A stretch of DNA of 64,000 nt from Streptococcus sp. NPS 308 (GCF_002355895.1 NZ_AP017652.1:901001-965000), one strand, 5' to 3'. Positions 27,406-36,943 are shown, counted from the stretch's first letter. Translations and numbers: made by a program. The notes: generated from the sequence alone by a model not told the origin.

Positions 27406-28215
27406 ATGAGTGAAAAAGGCTTTAAATACAGTATTTTAGCATCGGGTTCTAGTGGTAATTCCTTCTATCTAGAAACCCCTAAGAAAAAGATTTTAGTAGA
27501 CGCAGGATTATCTGGTAAAAAAATTACAAGCTTATTGGGTGAAATCAATCGTAAACCAGAAGATTTGGATGCTATTTTGATTACGCATGAGCATGCTGAT
27601 CATATACATGGTGTTGGAGTTTTAGCTCGTAAGTATGGCATGGATCTTTACGCCAATGAAAAGACCTGGCAAGCTATGGAAAATAGTAAGTATCTAGGTA
27701 AAGTTGACTCTTCACAAAAGCATATCTTTGAAATGGGGAAAACCAAAACATTTGGAGATATCGACATTGAGAGTTTTGGAGTTAGCCATGATGCAGTTGC
27801 TCCCCAATTCTACCGTTTTATGAAGGATGACAAGAGCTTTGTTATGCTGACGGATACAGGTTATGTTAGTGACCGTATGGCTGGCATTGTCGAGAATGCA
27901 GATGGCTATCTGATCGAGTCAAATCATGATGTTGAAATTCTGAGAGCTGGCTCTTATGCATGGCGACTCAAGCAACGGATTCTGTCTGACCTTGGCCACC
28001 TCTCGAATGAAGACGGTGCAGATGCCATGATTCGCACACTTGGGAATCGTACCAAGAAAATTTACCTAGGACATCTATCTAAAGAGAATAATATCAAGGA
28101 GCTAGCCCACATGACCATGGTCAATCAGTTAGCTCAAGCAGATCTAGGAGTAGGAGTGGATTTTCAAGTTTACGATACGTCTCCAGACACTGCAACACCT
28201 TTAACGGATATATAA
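27406..28215 (+). CDS. vicX: VicX/WalJ metallo-beta-lactamase-fold protein
   Basis: A 269-aa metallo-beta-lactamase-fold protein (WalJ/YycJ family). The metal motif is LITHEHADHIHGV near 56-68 (HxHxDH); further ligands are in MLTDTGYV near 148 and SNHDVE near 165. A nuclease-like activity is proposed for the family, but its role in the Vic system remains incompletely defined. It follows vicK after one base and ends in a terminator at 28215-28243. Confidence 0.95.
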   Translation: MSEKGFKYSILASGSSGNSFYLETPKKKILVDAGLSGKKITSLLGEINRKPEDLDAILITHEHADHIHGVGVLARKYGMDLYANEKTWQAMENSKYLGKVDSSQKHIFEMGKTKTFGDIDIESFGVSHDAVAPQFYRFMKDDKSFVMLTDTGYVSDRMAGIVENADGYLIESNHDVEILRAGSYAWRLKQRILSDLGHLSNEDGADAMIRTLGNRTKKIYLGHLSKENNIKELAHMTMVNQLAQADLGVGVDFQVYDTSPDTATPLTDI

Positions 28216-28243
28216 AAATGAACACCAAGTGGTGTTCATTTTT
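28215..28243 (+). terminator. vicRKX terminator
   Basis: The arms AAAATGAACACC and GGTGTTCATTTT form a 12-bp perfect stem with a four-base loop and T tail. Confidence 0.9.
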
Positions 28244-28309
28244 AATGAATCGTAGTTTTAAATTTATGCTATAATAAATTCATAAGCGATTATAATGGAG
28301 AAATATAAA

Positions 28310-29083
28310 TTGAAGAAGACTTGGACATTTTCAGATTACTATGACACAATCATATTATTATTAGCATTGATATCTGTGGTGCTAGTTATTTTTGGATTTA
28401 TGGATGTTATAGATTTGCATAATCCGCCTTACAATATTATTGATTTAATGATTTGGATAGTGTTTATAGTAGACTATCTATGGCGTTTCTTTACTAGTAA
28501 AGAAAAATTTCGTTTCATTATTGATAATATTTTTGATTTATTGGCAATCCTTCCATCAAATGCTATTTTTACAGTTTTCCGTTTGGGACGTATTTTTCGT
28601 TTAGCAAAATTAACAAAATTAGTTAAACTTACAAGGTTATTAAGAATAATTGGCTTAAGTGGAAAATTAGAAAGAAAAGCTAGTAGATTACTACGAACGA
28701 ATGGCTTGCTTTATATCTTATATGTCAATGTATTTATTGTATTTGTTGGAAGCTCAATCTTCTCAGTTGTAGAGGAGAAGGCTTTCTCAGATAGTCTTTG
28801 GTGGGCTATTATTACAGTAACAACTGTTGGTTATGGTGATATAGTCCCAAGTTCAATATTTGGGAAATGGTTAGCAGTAATCTTAATGCTAGTGGGAATT
28901 GGAACGATTGGGATGCTAACTAGCGCCTTAACTAATTTTTTTGTTAAAGAAAATTCTAATGAAGAATCCAAATTAGATGAACTACAGAATGAATTAGTTA
29001 TGCAAAGGCGTTTAGTCGAGAAGCAGGCTGAAAGGATTGAAGAACTTCATAAAATGGTACAAGAATTGCTTAAAAAGTATTAG
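28310..29083 (+). CDS. Voltage-sensor-type potassium channel subunit
   Basis: A six-helix-type K+ channel. From the first in-frame ATG (28295) residues are: S1-S3-like helices near 16-36, 46-66 and 75-90; an S4 segment with a basic residue at every third position (R96, R99, R102, K105, K108, K111, R114, R117); S5 near 139-159; filter TVGYGD at 177-182; S6 near 190-215; and a C-terminal coiled coil (225-262). The start is placed at TTG 28310, which has GGAG nine bases upstream; ATG 28295 lacks one and overlaps a -10-like TATAAT. An extended -10 TATGCTATAAT at 28267-28277 serves the gene. Physiological role unknown. Confidence 0.88.
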   Translation: MKKTWTFSDYYDTIILLLALISVVLVIFGFMDVIDLHNPPYNIIDLMIWIVFIVDYLWRFFTSKEKFRFIIDNIFDLLAILPSNAIFTVFRLGRIFRLAKLTKLVKLTRLLRIIGLSGKLERKASRLLRTNGLLYILYVNVFIVFVGSSIFSVVEEKAFSDSLWWAIITVTTVGYGDIVPSSIFGKWLAVILMLVGIGTIGMLTSALTNFFVKENSNEESKLDELQNELVMQRRLVEKQAERIEELHKMVQELLKKY

Positions 29084-29096
29084 TTTAGAAAAAAAC

Positions 29097-29123
29097 AAAA
29101 ACCACTCAAACGAGTGGTTTTTA
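29097..29123. terminator. Bidirectional terminator between channel and thioredoxin-like gene
   Basis: ACCACTC (29101-29107) pairs with GAGTGGT (29112-29118). A-rich and T-rich flanks suit both strands. It overlaps the stop codon of the minus-strand gene. Confidence 0.85.
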
Positions 29124-29468
29124 TAATCCAGCAAATTCTTTGATTTCTTGAGCTGACATAGAAGAATCACAACGGACCTTAATCTCACCATTTTCAACAT
29201 GAACGAATCCCGGAACAGTTGGGATACCATAGCGTGAACGGAAATCTTGCAAAGCATTGAGTTGGCTAGGTTCTTCGCTATTGATGAAGTAGATGTGTGC
29301 TTTGGTTTCAGCTACGACGCCTGCTAATGTACCAGCAAATTTACGGCAGTAAGGGCAAGTTTTGCGACCGATGAAGAAGGTTGCTGTTTCTTTCTTATCG
29401 AGTGCTTCTTGGGCGCGTGAAACTGTAGTCACTTCAAGGTCTTTAATATCTTCTAAAAACTGATTCAT
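29121..29468 (-). CDS. Thioredoxin-family protein (bacteriocin transport accessory protein type)
   Basis: A 115-aa single thioredoxin-fold domain with a CPYC redox motif at residues 38-41 and the cis-Pro segment GIPTVPGFVHV near 85. It matches what I recall as the Bta family in streptococci, which is adjacent to pgm there too. There is no signal peptide, so it is probably cytoplasmic or needs another export route. Despite the family name there is no bacteriocin locus in this window; general disulfide or thiol chemistry is a safer role. Confidence 0.88.
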   Translation of the reverse strand: MNQFLEDIKDLEVTTVSRAQEALDKKETATFFIGRKTCPYCRKFAGTLAGVVAETKAHIYFINSEEPSQLNALQDFRSRYGIPTVPGFVHVENGEIKVRCDSSMSAQEIKEFAGL

Positions 29469-29544
29469 AAGAATACCTCTCTTTTTTTGATAAAACTAGT
29501 ATGCCACAAAGTTTCTAAAATTGCTCGAATTTGATACGAAAAAA

Positions 29545-29575
29545 AGAAGAGATTGGTTTATCTCATCTTTTAGCT
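29545..29575 (-). terminator. pgm terminator
   Basis: On the minus strand, AAGATGAGAT / ATCTCTTCTT forms an imperfect stem followed by a T run. Confidence 0.65.
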
Positions 29576-29578
29576 TGC

Positions 29579-31297
29579 TTATTTTACAAAGGCATTGATT
29601 TCTGCTTCGATGTTGGCAATCTTAGCTTGTGAATCTTCGTTGCTTTCACCCACAACGGCAATGTAGAACTTGATTTTTGGTTCTGTACCAGAAGGGCGAA
29701 CTGCGATCCAAGAACCATCCGCAAGAGTGTATTTCAATACATCACTCGGAGGAGTCGTCAAGGCTGTTACAGTACCATCAGCAGCAGTAGAAGTTTGTGC
29801 TTTGAAGTCTTCTACAACAGTGATAGCTGTTGTGTTCCATTCTTTTGGAGCATTGTTACGGAACTTAGCCATAATCGATTTGATTTGTTCAGCACCGTCT
29901 ACACCTGAGAGAGTTACAGAGATAGTCTTTTCAGCATAGTAACCATACTCTTTGTAGATTTCCTCGATACCGTCAGCAAGAGTCAAACCACGTGAACGGT
30001 AGTAAGCAGCAAGCTCAGCAACGACAAGAACGGCTTGGATAGCGTCTTTATCACGTACGAATGGTTTAATCAAGTAACCGAAGCTTTCTTCAAATCCCAT
30101 CATGTAGGTGTGGTTGTGTTTTTCTTCGAATTCTTGAATCTTTTCAGCGATAAATTTGAAACCAGTTAAGACGTTGAACATAGTTGCGCCGTAGCTTTCA
30201 GCAATCTTCGTTACCAAGTCAGTTGATACGATTGATTTGCAGAGGGCTGCATTTTCAGGAAGAGTTCCAGCGTTTTTGTGAGCTTCCAAGATGTATTTAG
30301 CCATGATGGCACCGATTTGGTTACCTGAGAGGTTGAGGTAGCTGCCATCTTTTTGAAGAACTTCAACTCCAACACGGTCAGCGTCCGGGTCAGTTGCAAC
30401 AAGAACATCTGCACCAACATTGCGTCCGAGTTCTTCAGCAAGGGCAAAGGCTGCTTGGCTTTCTGGGTTTGGAGATTTCACAGTTGAGAAGTCAGGGTCA
30501 GCCGTTGCTTGCGCTTCAACGACTTGAACAGAGTCAAATCCAGCTTGGGCAAGAGCACGGCGAGCCAACATTTCCCCAGTACCGTGAAGTGGAGTGTAGA
30601 CAATCTTCATGTCTTTACCAAATTCTTCAATCAAGGCAGGGTTGATGTTAACGTCTTTAACTTCTTTGAGATATTCTGCATCGATTGCTTCACCAATAAC
30701 TTCAATCAAACCAGATGCTTTTTCAGCTTCGACATCAGCAACTTCAACAGCAAATGGATTTTCGATGGCACGAATAAAGGCTGTCAAAGCATCCGCATCA
30801 TGTGGAGGCATCTGTCCACCATCTTCACCATAAACCTTGTATCCATTGAACGGTGCTGGGTTGTGGCTAGCAGTGATCATGATACCTGCAAAGCAGTTGA
30901 GGTGACGAACAGCGAATGAAAGCTCTGGAGTTGGACGAAGACTTTCAAATACGTAAGATTTGATACCGTGTTTAGCAAGAACTGCTGCAGATTCAAAGGC
31001 AAACTCTGGTGAGAAGTGACGGCTATCGTAAGCGATGGCAACACCACGTTCCTTTTCATTTCCACCTTTTGACTCAATCAAACGAGCCAAACCTTCAGTT
31101 GCTTGACGGACAACATAGATATTGATACGGTTAGTACCAGCTCCAATCAATCCACGCATACCAGCAGTACCAAATTCAAGATTGGTATAGAAGGCGTCTT
31201 CCTTTGTCTTTTCGTCCATGTTTTCCAAATCTTGACGAAGGTAGTCTGGAAGTTCAGCAAAATCAAGCCATTTTTGATAGTTTTCTTGGTAAGTCAT
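29579..31297 (-). CDS. pgm: Phosphoglucomutase (alpha-D-phosphohexomutase family)
   Basis: A 572-aa phosphohexomutase interconverting glucose 1-phosphate and glucose 6-phosphate, the branch to UDP-glucose, ADP-glucose and capsule sugars. Active-site phosphoserine loop: GIMITASHNPAPFNGYKVY near 137-155 (Ser in TASHNP). Metal loop: DPDADRVGVEV near 303. Sugar-binding loop: GFEESFGYL near 397. Phosphate-binding loop: RPSGTEPKIKFY near 535. The length fits the long GlmM-unlike PGM/PMM of Firmicutes. Its own extended -10 (CATGGTATAATG on the minus strand near 31340) is present. It provides the substrate of GlgC/GlgD at 45 kb. Confidence 0.97.
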   Translation of the reverse strand: MTYQENYQKWLDFAELPDYLRQDLENMDEKTKEDAFYTNLEFGTAGMRGLIGAGTNRINIYVVRQATEGLARLIESKGGNEKERGVAIAYDSRHFSPEFAFESAAVLAKHGIKSYVFESLRPTPELSFAVRHLNCFAGIMITASHNPAPFNGYKVYGEDGGQMPPHDADALTAFIRAIENPFAVEVADVEAEKASGLIEVIGEAIDAEYLKEVKDVNINPALIEEFGKDMKIVYTPLHGTGEMLARRALAQAGFDSVQVVEAQATADPDFSTVKSPNPESQAAFALAEELGRNVGADVLVATDPDADRVGVEVLQKDGSYLNLSGNQIGAIMAKYILEAHKNAGTLPENAALCKSIVSTDLVTKIAESYGATMFNVLTGFKFIAEKIQEFEEKHNHTYMMGFEESFGYLIKPFVRDKDAIQAVLVVAELAAYYRSRGLTLADGIEEIYKEYGYYAEKTISVTLSGVDGAEQIKSIMAKFRNNAPKEWNTTAITVVEDFKAQTSTAADGTVTALTTPPSDVLKYTLADGSWIAVRPSGTEPKIKFYIAVVGESNEDSQAKIANIEAEINAFVK

Positions 31298-31683
31298 TGA
31301 GCGTCTCCTTTATTTTAAAATTGTTTTAATCGGCTTCATTATACCATGATTTAGGATTTTAGTAAAACGTTAGCATAGGCGCTATTAATCGAATCGAGCT
31401 TTTTTCATTTCCCTAAAAAAGGCTAAACAAGAGTTTATAACTAAACGGTTTCAAATTGAATTCCTAATAAATTTAGAAAAATATATAGAAAAAGTTTTCA
31501 AAGAAAAAACGTGACTTCCTATTGATTCTCTAAAACGATGCTTCTATACTTAAAATAAGTTTTTGAAAAAATTTAAGCTATTATTCTATAATTTTAAGTT
31601 TTTTTTAAAAGGTTCGGTTTCTATTTTGAATTTTATTATCGCTATGGTAGAATATAGTAAATAATAAAAGGAGAAATTCTATT
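31298..31683. other. AT-rich intergenic region between pgm and the lipoprotein gene
   Basis: The 386 bases hold the pgm promoter at the left and the lipoprotein promoter at the right (TATGGTAGAAT near 31643). A weak CcpA-like match (31440-31453, two mismatches) and a 9-bp inverted repeat (ACTTAAAAT 31548-31556 / ATTTTAAGT 31591-31599) lie between. No reading frame or RNA gene was recognised. Confidence 0.6.
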
Positions 31684-32838
31684 ATGAAAAAAATTCTTAA
31701 GCATTCTGCTTTGCTGGTATCAGCTTTAGCACTTGTTGCTTGTGGATCAACAAAGAAGGCAAGCGACAACGGTACTGCCTCAAACTCCAACTTTGAAGTA
31801 TCTGTTAAAGATGGTATGTTTGTATTGCCTAAAGATGAAGATTCATCTTCAAGCTACCTTGCTCTTCAGGTTGAAATCAAAAACAACCGTGATAAAAAGT
31901 TCAGTTTCACTAGCCGCGATATCACCCTTTACAATGAAAAAGATGAAAAAGTAGAACCAATTCAAATCTATGAAAGCGACAGCAAGACTAAATTCATGTC
32001 TTATGGAGATAGCATCTCTAAAGGTAAGAGTGTAGCTGGTTATGTTGTTTATGAAGTAGACAAAGATGCTAAATATGAGCTTCATTTTGCACCTAGCTTT
32101 TACGAAGATATCAAAGAGGACTCTAAAAAGAATAACGACGTAGCTATCAAAGTTGATCCAAGCAAATACGAGGATCACATTGATGAAGCTAAAGAAGTAA
32201 TGAAAAAATATGTTGATGCCGTTTACCTTAATGGAGAAAGCTCAGGTGGCGGAACAAACCTAAGTACATCTGATAACAAGGCTCAAGTCGTATCCCTTGC
32301 AGATGATAAAAAATCTTCTGATGGTGATGCTGAATTTACAAACGATGTGAAGGCTGATAGAGAAGAGTTCATCAAGAAATTTGTAGAATCATTCGGAAAA
32401 GGTTTCTACAACTACAAACCATCAGACGCAGAGCTTCGTACATTTGCTGAGGCGTATATCAAAGCAAACTCTAAACGAGCAAAAATTGATTACAAAGTTA
32501 AAACATACTTGCCAGACTACGCAGTTATCTATGTAAGACCTGAAACGATTGACTTGGACAACTTGAATGTCTATGAATTGAGCCGTAAATTCTACGACGA
32601 AAACAAAGGTAAGTACAGCAACTATTCAGAAGCTATGAAAGCTGGTGAGAAGTACATTTTAGAAAATGCTCCAAGCCAATTTGAATCAACTCCTCTAGAT
32701 ACTAGCAATAGTATGAGAAAAGAGGGCTATGAAATCAAAATGACGAAGAAGGATGGTAAATGGACAGTCGATACCTCTTCTAAGAACTATGATTTAAAAG
32801 ATATGGCTCGCACATTCCGTGGAGGCATTGGATACTAA
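31684..32838 (+). CDS. Secreted lipoprotein with DUF4352-like and DUF5105-like domains
   Basis: A 384-aa lipoprotein. The lipobox is LALVAC (Cys at residue 20) after a lysine-rich start and hydrophobic stretch, so it is predicted to be attached to the outer leaflet by a diacylglycerol. The first part (about 35-155) resembles the DUF4352 extracellular beta domain (LALQVEIKNNRDKKFSFTSRDITLYNEKDE). The second (about 215-375) resembles DUF5105 (FVESFGKGFYNYKPSDAELRTFAEAY). A Ser/Gly/Asp linker separates them. Ligand and role are unknown. It is a single gene with its own promoter and terminator. Confidence 0.82.
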   Translation: MKKILKHSALLVSALALVACGSTKKASDNGTASNSNFEVSVKDGMFVLPKDEDSSSSYLALQVEIKNNRDKKFSFTSRDITLYNEKDEKVEPIQIYESDSKTKFMSYGDSISKGKSVAGYVVYEVDKDAKYELHFAPSFYEDIKEDSKKNNDVAIKVDPSKYEDHIDEAKEVMKKYVDAVYLNGESSGGGTNLSTSDNKAQVVSLADDKKSSDGDAEFTNDVKADREEFIKKFVESFGKGFYNYKPSDAELRTFAEAYIKANSKRAKIDYKVKTYLPDYAVIYVRPETIDLDNLNVYELSRKFYDENKGKYSNYSEAMKAGEKYILENAPSQFESTPLDTSNSMRKEGYEIKMTKKDGKWTVDTSSKNYDLKDMARTFRGGIGY

Positions 32839-32841
32839 AAT

Positions 32842-32872
32842 AAAAAGTTCGAGTTTATACTCGAACTTTTTT
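32842..32872 (+). terminator. Lipoprotein gene terminator
   Basis: AAAAAGTTCGAG pairs with CTCGAACTTTTT and a T tail follows. Confidence 0.9.
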
Positions 32873-32915
32873 CATTGCAATTGTCTAAAATTGAAAAAGA
32901 TAGTAAAATAGAATC

Positions 32916-34817
32916 ATGATTATTTTACAAGCCAATAAAATTGAACGTTCTTTTGCAGGAGAGGTTCTTTTTGATAATATCAATCTGCAGGTAGATGAAC
33001 GCGATCGGATTGCCCTTGTTGGAAGAAATGGGGCAGGAAAGTCGACTCTTTTGAAGATTTTAGTTGGAGAAGAGGAGCCAACTAGAGGGGAAATCAATAA
33101 GAAAAAAGACATCTCTCTTTCCTACCTAGCCCAAGACAGCCGATTTGAGTCTGAGAATACCATTTATGACGAAATGCTCCATGTTTTTGATGATTTACGG
33201 CGTACGGAAACACAACTGCGTCAGATGGAGTTGGAGATGGGTGAGAAAACTGGAGCTGAACTAGATAAACTCATGGCAGACTACGACCGTTTGTCAGAGA
33301 ATTTTCGTCAAGCTGGCGGTTTTACCTACGAAGCAGACATTCGAGCGATTTTAAATGGTTTCAAGTTTGATGAGACTATGTGGCAGATGAAAATTGCTGA
33401 GCTTTCAGGTGGTCAAAATACTCGGCTTGCTCTTGCAAAAATGCTCCTCGAAAAACCAAATCTCTTGGTCTTGGATGAGCCAACCAACCACTTGGATATT
33501 GAAACCATTGCCTGGTTGGAAAATTACCTAGTCAACTACAGTGGCGCTCTCATCATTGTTAGTCACGACCGTTATTTCTTGGACAAGGTTGCAACAATTA
33601 CGCTCGATTTGACCAAGCATTCTTTGGATCGCTATGTGGGGAATTACTCTCGATTTGTTGAGCAAAAAGAACAAAAAATGGCAACTGAGGCAAAAAACTA
33701 TGAAAAACAGCAGAAGGAAATCGCTGCTCTGGAAGACTTTGTCAATCGCAATCTAGTAAGAGCTTCGACAACCAAACGTGCCCAATCGCGCCGTAAACAA
33801 CAGGAAAAAATGGAGCGCTTGGATAAACCTGAAGCTGGTAAGAAATCAGCTAATATGACCTTCCAGTCTGAAAAAACATCTGGTAATGTTGTCTTGACAG
33901 TTGAAAATGCAGCCATTGGTTATGATGGGGAAATTTTGTCAGAACCGATAAATCTTGACCTTCGTAAAATGAATGCTGTTGCGATTGTCGGACCAAATGG
34001 TATTGGGAAATCAACCTTTATCAAGTCAATAGTAGACCAGATCCCTTTAATCAAGGGAGAGAAGCGTTTTGGTGCTAATGTTGAGGTTGGCTACTATGAT
34101 CAGACTCAAAGTAATCTAATACCAAGTAATACTGTACTCGATGAACTTTGGAATGATTTTAAACTGACACCAGAAGTTGAAATCCGCAACCGCCTTGGTG
34201 CCTTCCTTTTCTCAGGAGATGATGTTAAAAAGTCAGTCGGAATGCTGTCAGGTGGCGAGAAAGCTCGTTTGTTGCTTGCCAAACTTTCAATGGAAAACAA
34301 TAACTTCCTGATTTTGGACGAGCCGACCAACCACTTGGATATTGATAGCAAGGAAGTGTTGGAAAATGCCCTGATTGACTTTGATGGAACCCTTCTGTTT
34401 GTCAGCCACGACCGTTATTTCATCAACCGAGTAGCCACTCATGTTTTGGAATTGTCTGAGAATGGTTCGACTCTTTACTTGGGAGATTATGACTACTATG
34501 TTGAGAAGAAAGCAGAAGTAGAAGCGATTCAGACAGAAGAAGCTTCAACTAGCAATCAAGCAAAAGAAGCAAGTCCAGCCAATGATTATCAAGCACAGAA
34601 AGAAAGTCAAAAAGAAGCCCGTAAGCTCATGCGCCAAATCGAGAGTTTAGAGGCTGAAATCGAAGAGTTAGAAACTCAAAGTCAAGCCATTTCTGAACAA
34701 ATGCTGGAAACCAATGATGCTGAAAAGCTCATGGAATTGCAGGCTGAACTGGATAAAATCAGCCATCGTCAGGAAGAAGCTATGCTTGAGTGGGAAGAAT
34801 TATCGGAGCAGGTGTAA
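32916..34817 (+). CDS. ABC-F family ATPase
   Basis: A 633-aa ABC-F protein: two nucleotide-binding domains and no membrane part. NBD1: Walker A GRNGAGKST near 37-45, signature LSGGQNTRLALAKML near 165, Walker B LLVLDEPTNHLD near 187. A linker (about 240-320) rich in Lys/Gln follows. NBD2: GPNGIGKST near 355, LSGGEKARLLLAKL near 446, and DEPTNHLDI. The C-terminus (about 560-633) is a charged coiled coil. These proteins act on the ribosome, some giving antibiotic resistance and some modulating translation; which applies here cannot be read. The Rgg gene starts three bases later. Confidence 0.93.
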   Translation: MIILQANKIERSFAGEVLFDNINLQVDERDRIALVGRNGAGKSTLLKILVGEEEPTRGEINKKKDISLSYLAQDSRFESENTIYDEMLHVFDDLRRTETQLRQMELEMGEKTGAELDKLMADYDRLSENFRQAGGFTYEADIRAILNGFKFDETMWQMKIAELSGGQNTRLALAKMLLEKPNLLVLDEPTNHLDIETIAWLENYLVNYSGALIIVSHDRYFLDKVATITLDLTKHSLDRYVGNYSRFVEQKEQKMATEAKNYEKQQKEIAALEDFVNRNLVRASTTKRAQSRRKQQEKMERLDKPEAGKKSANMTFQSEKTSGNVVLTVENAAIGYDGEILSEPINLDLRKMNAVAIVGPNGIGKSTFIKSIVDQIPLIKGEKRFGANVEVGYYDQTQSNLIPSNTVLDELWNDFKLTPEVEIRNRLGAFLFSGDDVKKSVGMLSGGEKARLLLAKLSMENNNFLILDEPTNHLDIDSKEVLENALIDFDGTLLFVSHDRYFINRVATHVLELSENGSTLYLGDYDYYVEKKAEVEAIQTEEASTSNQAKEASPANDYQAQKESQKEARKLMRQIESLEAEIEELETQSQAISEQMLETNDAEKLMELQAELDKISHRQEEAMLEWEELSEQV

Positions 34818-34820
34818 GAA

Positions 34821-35684
34821 ATGGAACATCTTGGAAAGGTATTTCGTGAATTTCGAACAAGTGGGAAATACTCCTTAAAAGAGGCGGCAGGTAAATCATG
34901 TTCAACTTCTCAATTATCTCGCTTCGAGCTTGGGGAGTCTGATCTAGCAGTTTCTCGTTTCTTTGAGATTTTGGATAATATTCATGTGACTATTGAAAAT
35001 TTCATGGACAAGGCTAGGGATTTTCAAAATCATGAACATGTTGCCTTGATGGCACAGATTATTCCGCTTTACTACTCAAATGATATTGCAGGTTTTCAAA
35101 AGCTTCAAAGAGAACAACTTGAAAAGGCTAAGAGTTCGACCAATCCCCTCTATTTTAAGCTGAATTGGATTCTGCTACAAGGACTGATTTGTCAAAGAGA
35201 TGCTTATTACACGATGAGGCAGAGTGATTTGGAAAAGGTAGCAGATTATCTTTTTCAAACAGAAGAATGGACTATGTATGAGTTGATTCTTTTCGGAAAT
35301 CTCTATACTTTCTACAATGTGGACTATGTGGCTCGAATTGGCAGAGAAGTGATGGAGAGGGAAGACTACTACAAGGAAATTGGTCGGCATCGAAAACTTG
35401 TTTTGATTTTAGCTCTTAACTGTTACCAGCATTGTTTGGAAAATCGATCCTTTGCGGATGCGGACTATTTTGAGGGCTATGTGGAGAAGTTAATTGGAAA
35501 TGGTATCAAGCTTTATGAGCGCAATATCTTCCATTATCTCAAAGGTTTCGCCCTCTACCAGAGAGACTTGAAAGAAGAGGGTTGTAGTCAGATGCGGGAG
35601 GCCATGCATATTTTTGCTGTGCTTGGACTTCCAGAGCAAGTGGCTTACTATCAGGAACATTATGAAAAATTTGTAAATCCTTAA
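34821..35684 (+). CDS. Rgg/GadR/MutR family transcriptional regulator
   Basis: A 287-aa Rgg protein: an N-terminal HTH_3 (about residues 3-60, GKVFREFRTSGKYSLKEAAG…STSQLSRFELGES) and a long alpha-helical TPR-like C-terminal part (about 80-285) that binds peptides in the family. The ATG lies three bases after the ABC-F stop, so it is cotranscribed. I found no short hydrophobic peptide frame in the flanks on either strand to pair with it; its ligand is unknown. MFS gene 35765 follows after 80 bases and is the most obvious target. Confidence 0.88.
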   Translation: MEHLGKVFREFRTSGKYSLKEAAGKSCSTSQLSRFELGESDLAVSRFFEILDNIHVTIENFMDKARDFQNHEHVALMAQIIPLYYSNDIAGFQKLQREQLEKAKSSTNPLYFKLNWILLQGLICQRDAYYTMRQSDLEKVADYLFQTEEWTMYELILFGNLYTFYNVDYVARIGREVMEREDYYKEIGRHRKLVLILALNCYQHCLENRSFADADYFEGYVEKLIGNGIKLYERNIFHYLKGFALYQRDLKEEGCSQMREAMHIFAVLGLPEQVAYYQEHYEKFVNP

Positions 35685-35764
35685 ATTTCCCAAATAAGGG
35701 AAAAATAAAGAGACTCCTTTCAGTTTTGATACAATAGTTTCAAAATTTGAGAGGGGTTTTTTAT

Positions 35765-36943
35765 ATGAATCGACATGCAATCCAGTTGATTAGTCGTGGT
35801 GCTATTAATAAAATAGGAAATATGCTCTATGATTATGGAAACAGTGTTTGGTTGGCATCAATGGGAACGATAGGGCAGACTGTTCTTGGGATTTATCAAA
35901 TTTCTGAACTCGTCACATCGATTCTGGTCAATCCCTTTGGCGGAGTGATTTCAGACCGATTTTCGCGTCGCAAAATTTTGATGACGACAGACTTGATTTG
36001 TGGCGTTCTTTGCTTAGCTATTTCTTTCATCAGAGATGATAGCTTGATGATTGCTGCCTTGATTTTTGCCAATATTGTTCAGGCGGTTGCCTTTGCATTT
36101 TCTCGTACAGCCAATAAAGCCATTATAACTGAGGTTGTAGAGAAAGACGAGATTGTGACCTATAACTCTCGCTTGGAGTTAGTTTTACAGGTTGTAGGAG
36201 TCAGTTCTCCGGTGCTTTCTTTTCTCGTTTTACAATTTGCCAGTCTCCATATGACGCTCGTTTTAGATGCCATTAGTTTTTTTATCGCATTTACCTTAGT
36301 AGCTTTTCTCCCAAAAAAAGAGACTCAGGAACAAGAGAAAAAGACTTTCAGCTGGAAAAATATTTTTGCTGATATGAAAGAAGGGATTCGCTATATTTGG
36401 CGCCAGCAAGAGATCTTTTTCCTTTTGGTAGTAGCTTCCAGTGTTAATTTCTTTTTTGCAGCTTTTGAATTTCTCCTCCCTTTTTCAAATCGACTATACG
36501 GGGTAGAAGGAGCTTATGCAACTATTTTAACTATGGGCGCTATTGGTTCGATTATCGGAGCTCTTCTAGCTAGCAAAATAAAGGCAGGTGTTTATAATCT
36601 TTTGATTCTATTGGCTTTGACTGGAGTTGGAGTTTTTATGATGGGGTTACCACTGCCAACTTTTCTTTCCTTTTCTGGAAATTTAGTTTGTGAACTGTTT
36701 ATGACGATATTTAACATTCACTTTTTTACTCAGGTTCAAACCAAGGTTGAGGGGGAATACTTGGGAAGAGTACTAAGCACCATTTTTACCTTAGCCATCC
36801 TATTTATGCCGATTGCAAAAGGCTTTATGACGGTGCTACCAAGTGTCCATCTCTCTTCTTTTCTGATAATTGGAAGCGGTGTTATCATCCTGTCTTGTTT
36901 ATCCCTCGTTTATGTGCGAAGTCATTTTAAAAAAGAGTTATAA
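35765..36943 (+). CDS. MFS transporter
   Basis: A 392-aa major facilitator protein with about 10-12 hydrophobic segments. The loop 2-3 signature is GGVISDRFSRRKIL near 57-70, with a basic cytoplasmic mid-loop (PKKETQEQEKKTF near 188-200). It belongs to the MFS_3 (MefE/macrolide-type or enterobactin-type) branch by look, but the substrate is not known. ATG 35765 has GAGGGG upstream; a TTG 18 bases earlier is not preferred. It is preceded by a TGATACAAT extended -10 and by the rgg gene. Confidence 0.85.
   Translation: MNRHAIQLISRGAINKIGNMLYDYGNSVWLASMGTIGQTVLGIYQISELVTSILVNPFGGVISDRFSRRKILMTTDLICGVLCLAISFIRDDSLMIAALIFANIVQAVAFAFSRTANKAIITEVVEKDEIVTYNSRLELVLQVVGVSSPVLSFLVLQFASLHMTLVLDAISFFIAFTLVAFLPKKETQEQEKKTFSWKNIFADMKEGIRYIWRQQEIFFLLVVASSVNFFFAAFEFLLPFSNRLYGVEGAYATILTMGAIGSIIGALLASKIKAGVYNLLILLALTGVGVFMMGLPLPTFLSFSGNLVCELFMTIFNIHFFTQVQTKVEGEYLGRVLSTIFTLAILFMPIAKGFMTVLPSVHLSSFLIIGSGVIILSCLSLVYVRSHFKKEL

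Noticed and set aside
28291..28296. TATAAT directly before the K+ channel ATG as its promoter
   Set aside because: The extended -10 at 28267-28277 is stronger, and transcripts from 28291 would lack any leader and the ribosome site.
35685..35764. Short hydrophobic pheromone peptide near rgg
   Set aside because: No frame with ATG, ribosome site and hydrophobic C-terminus found in the gap on either strand.
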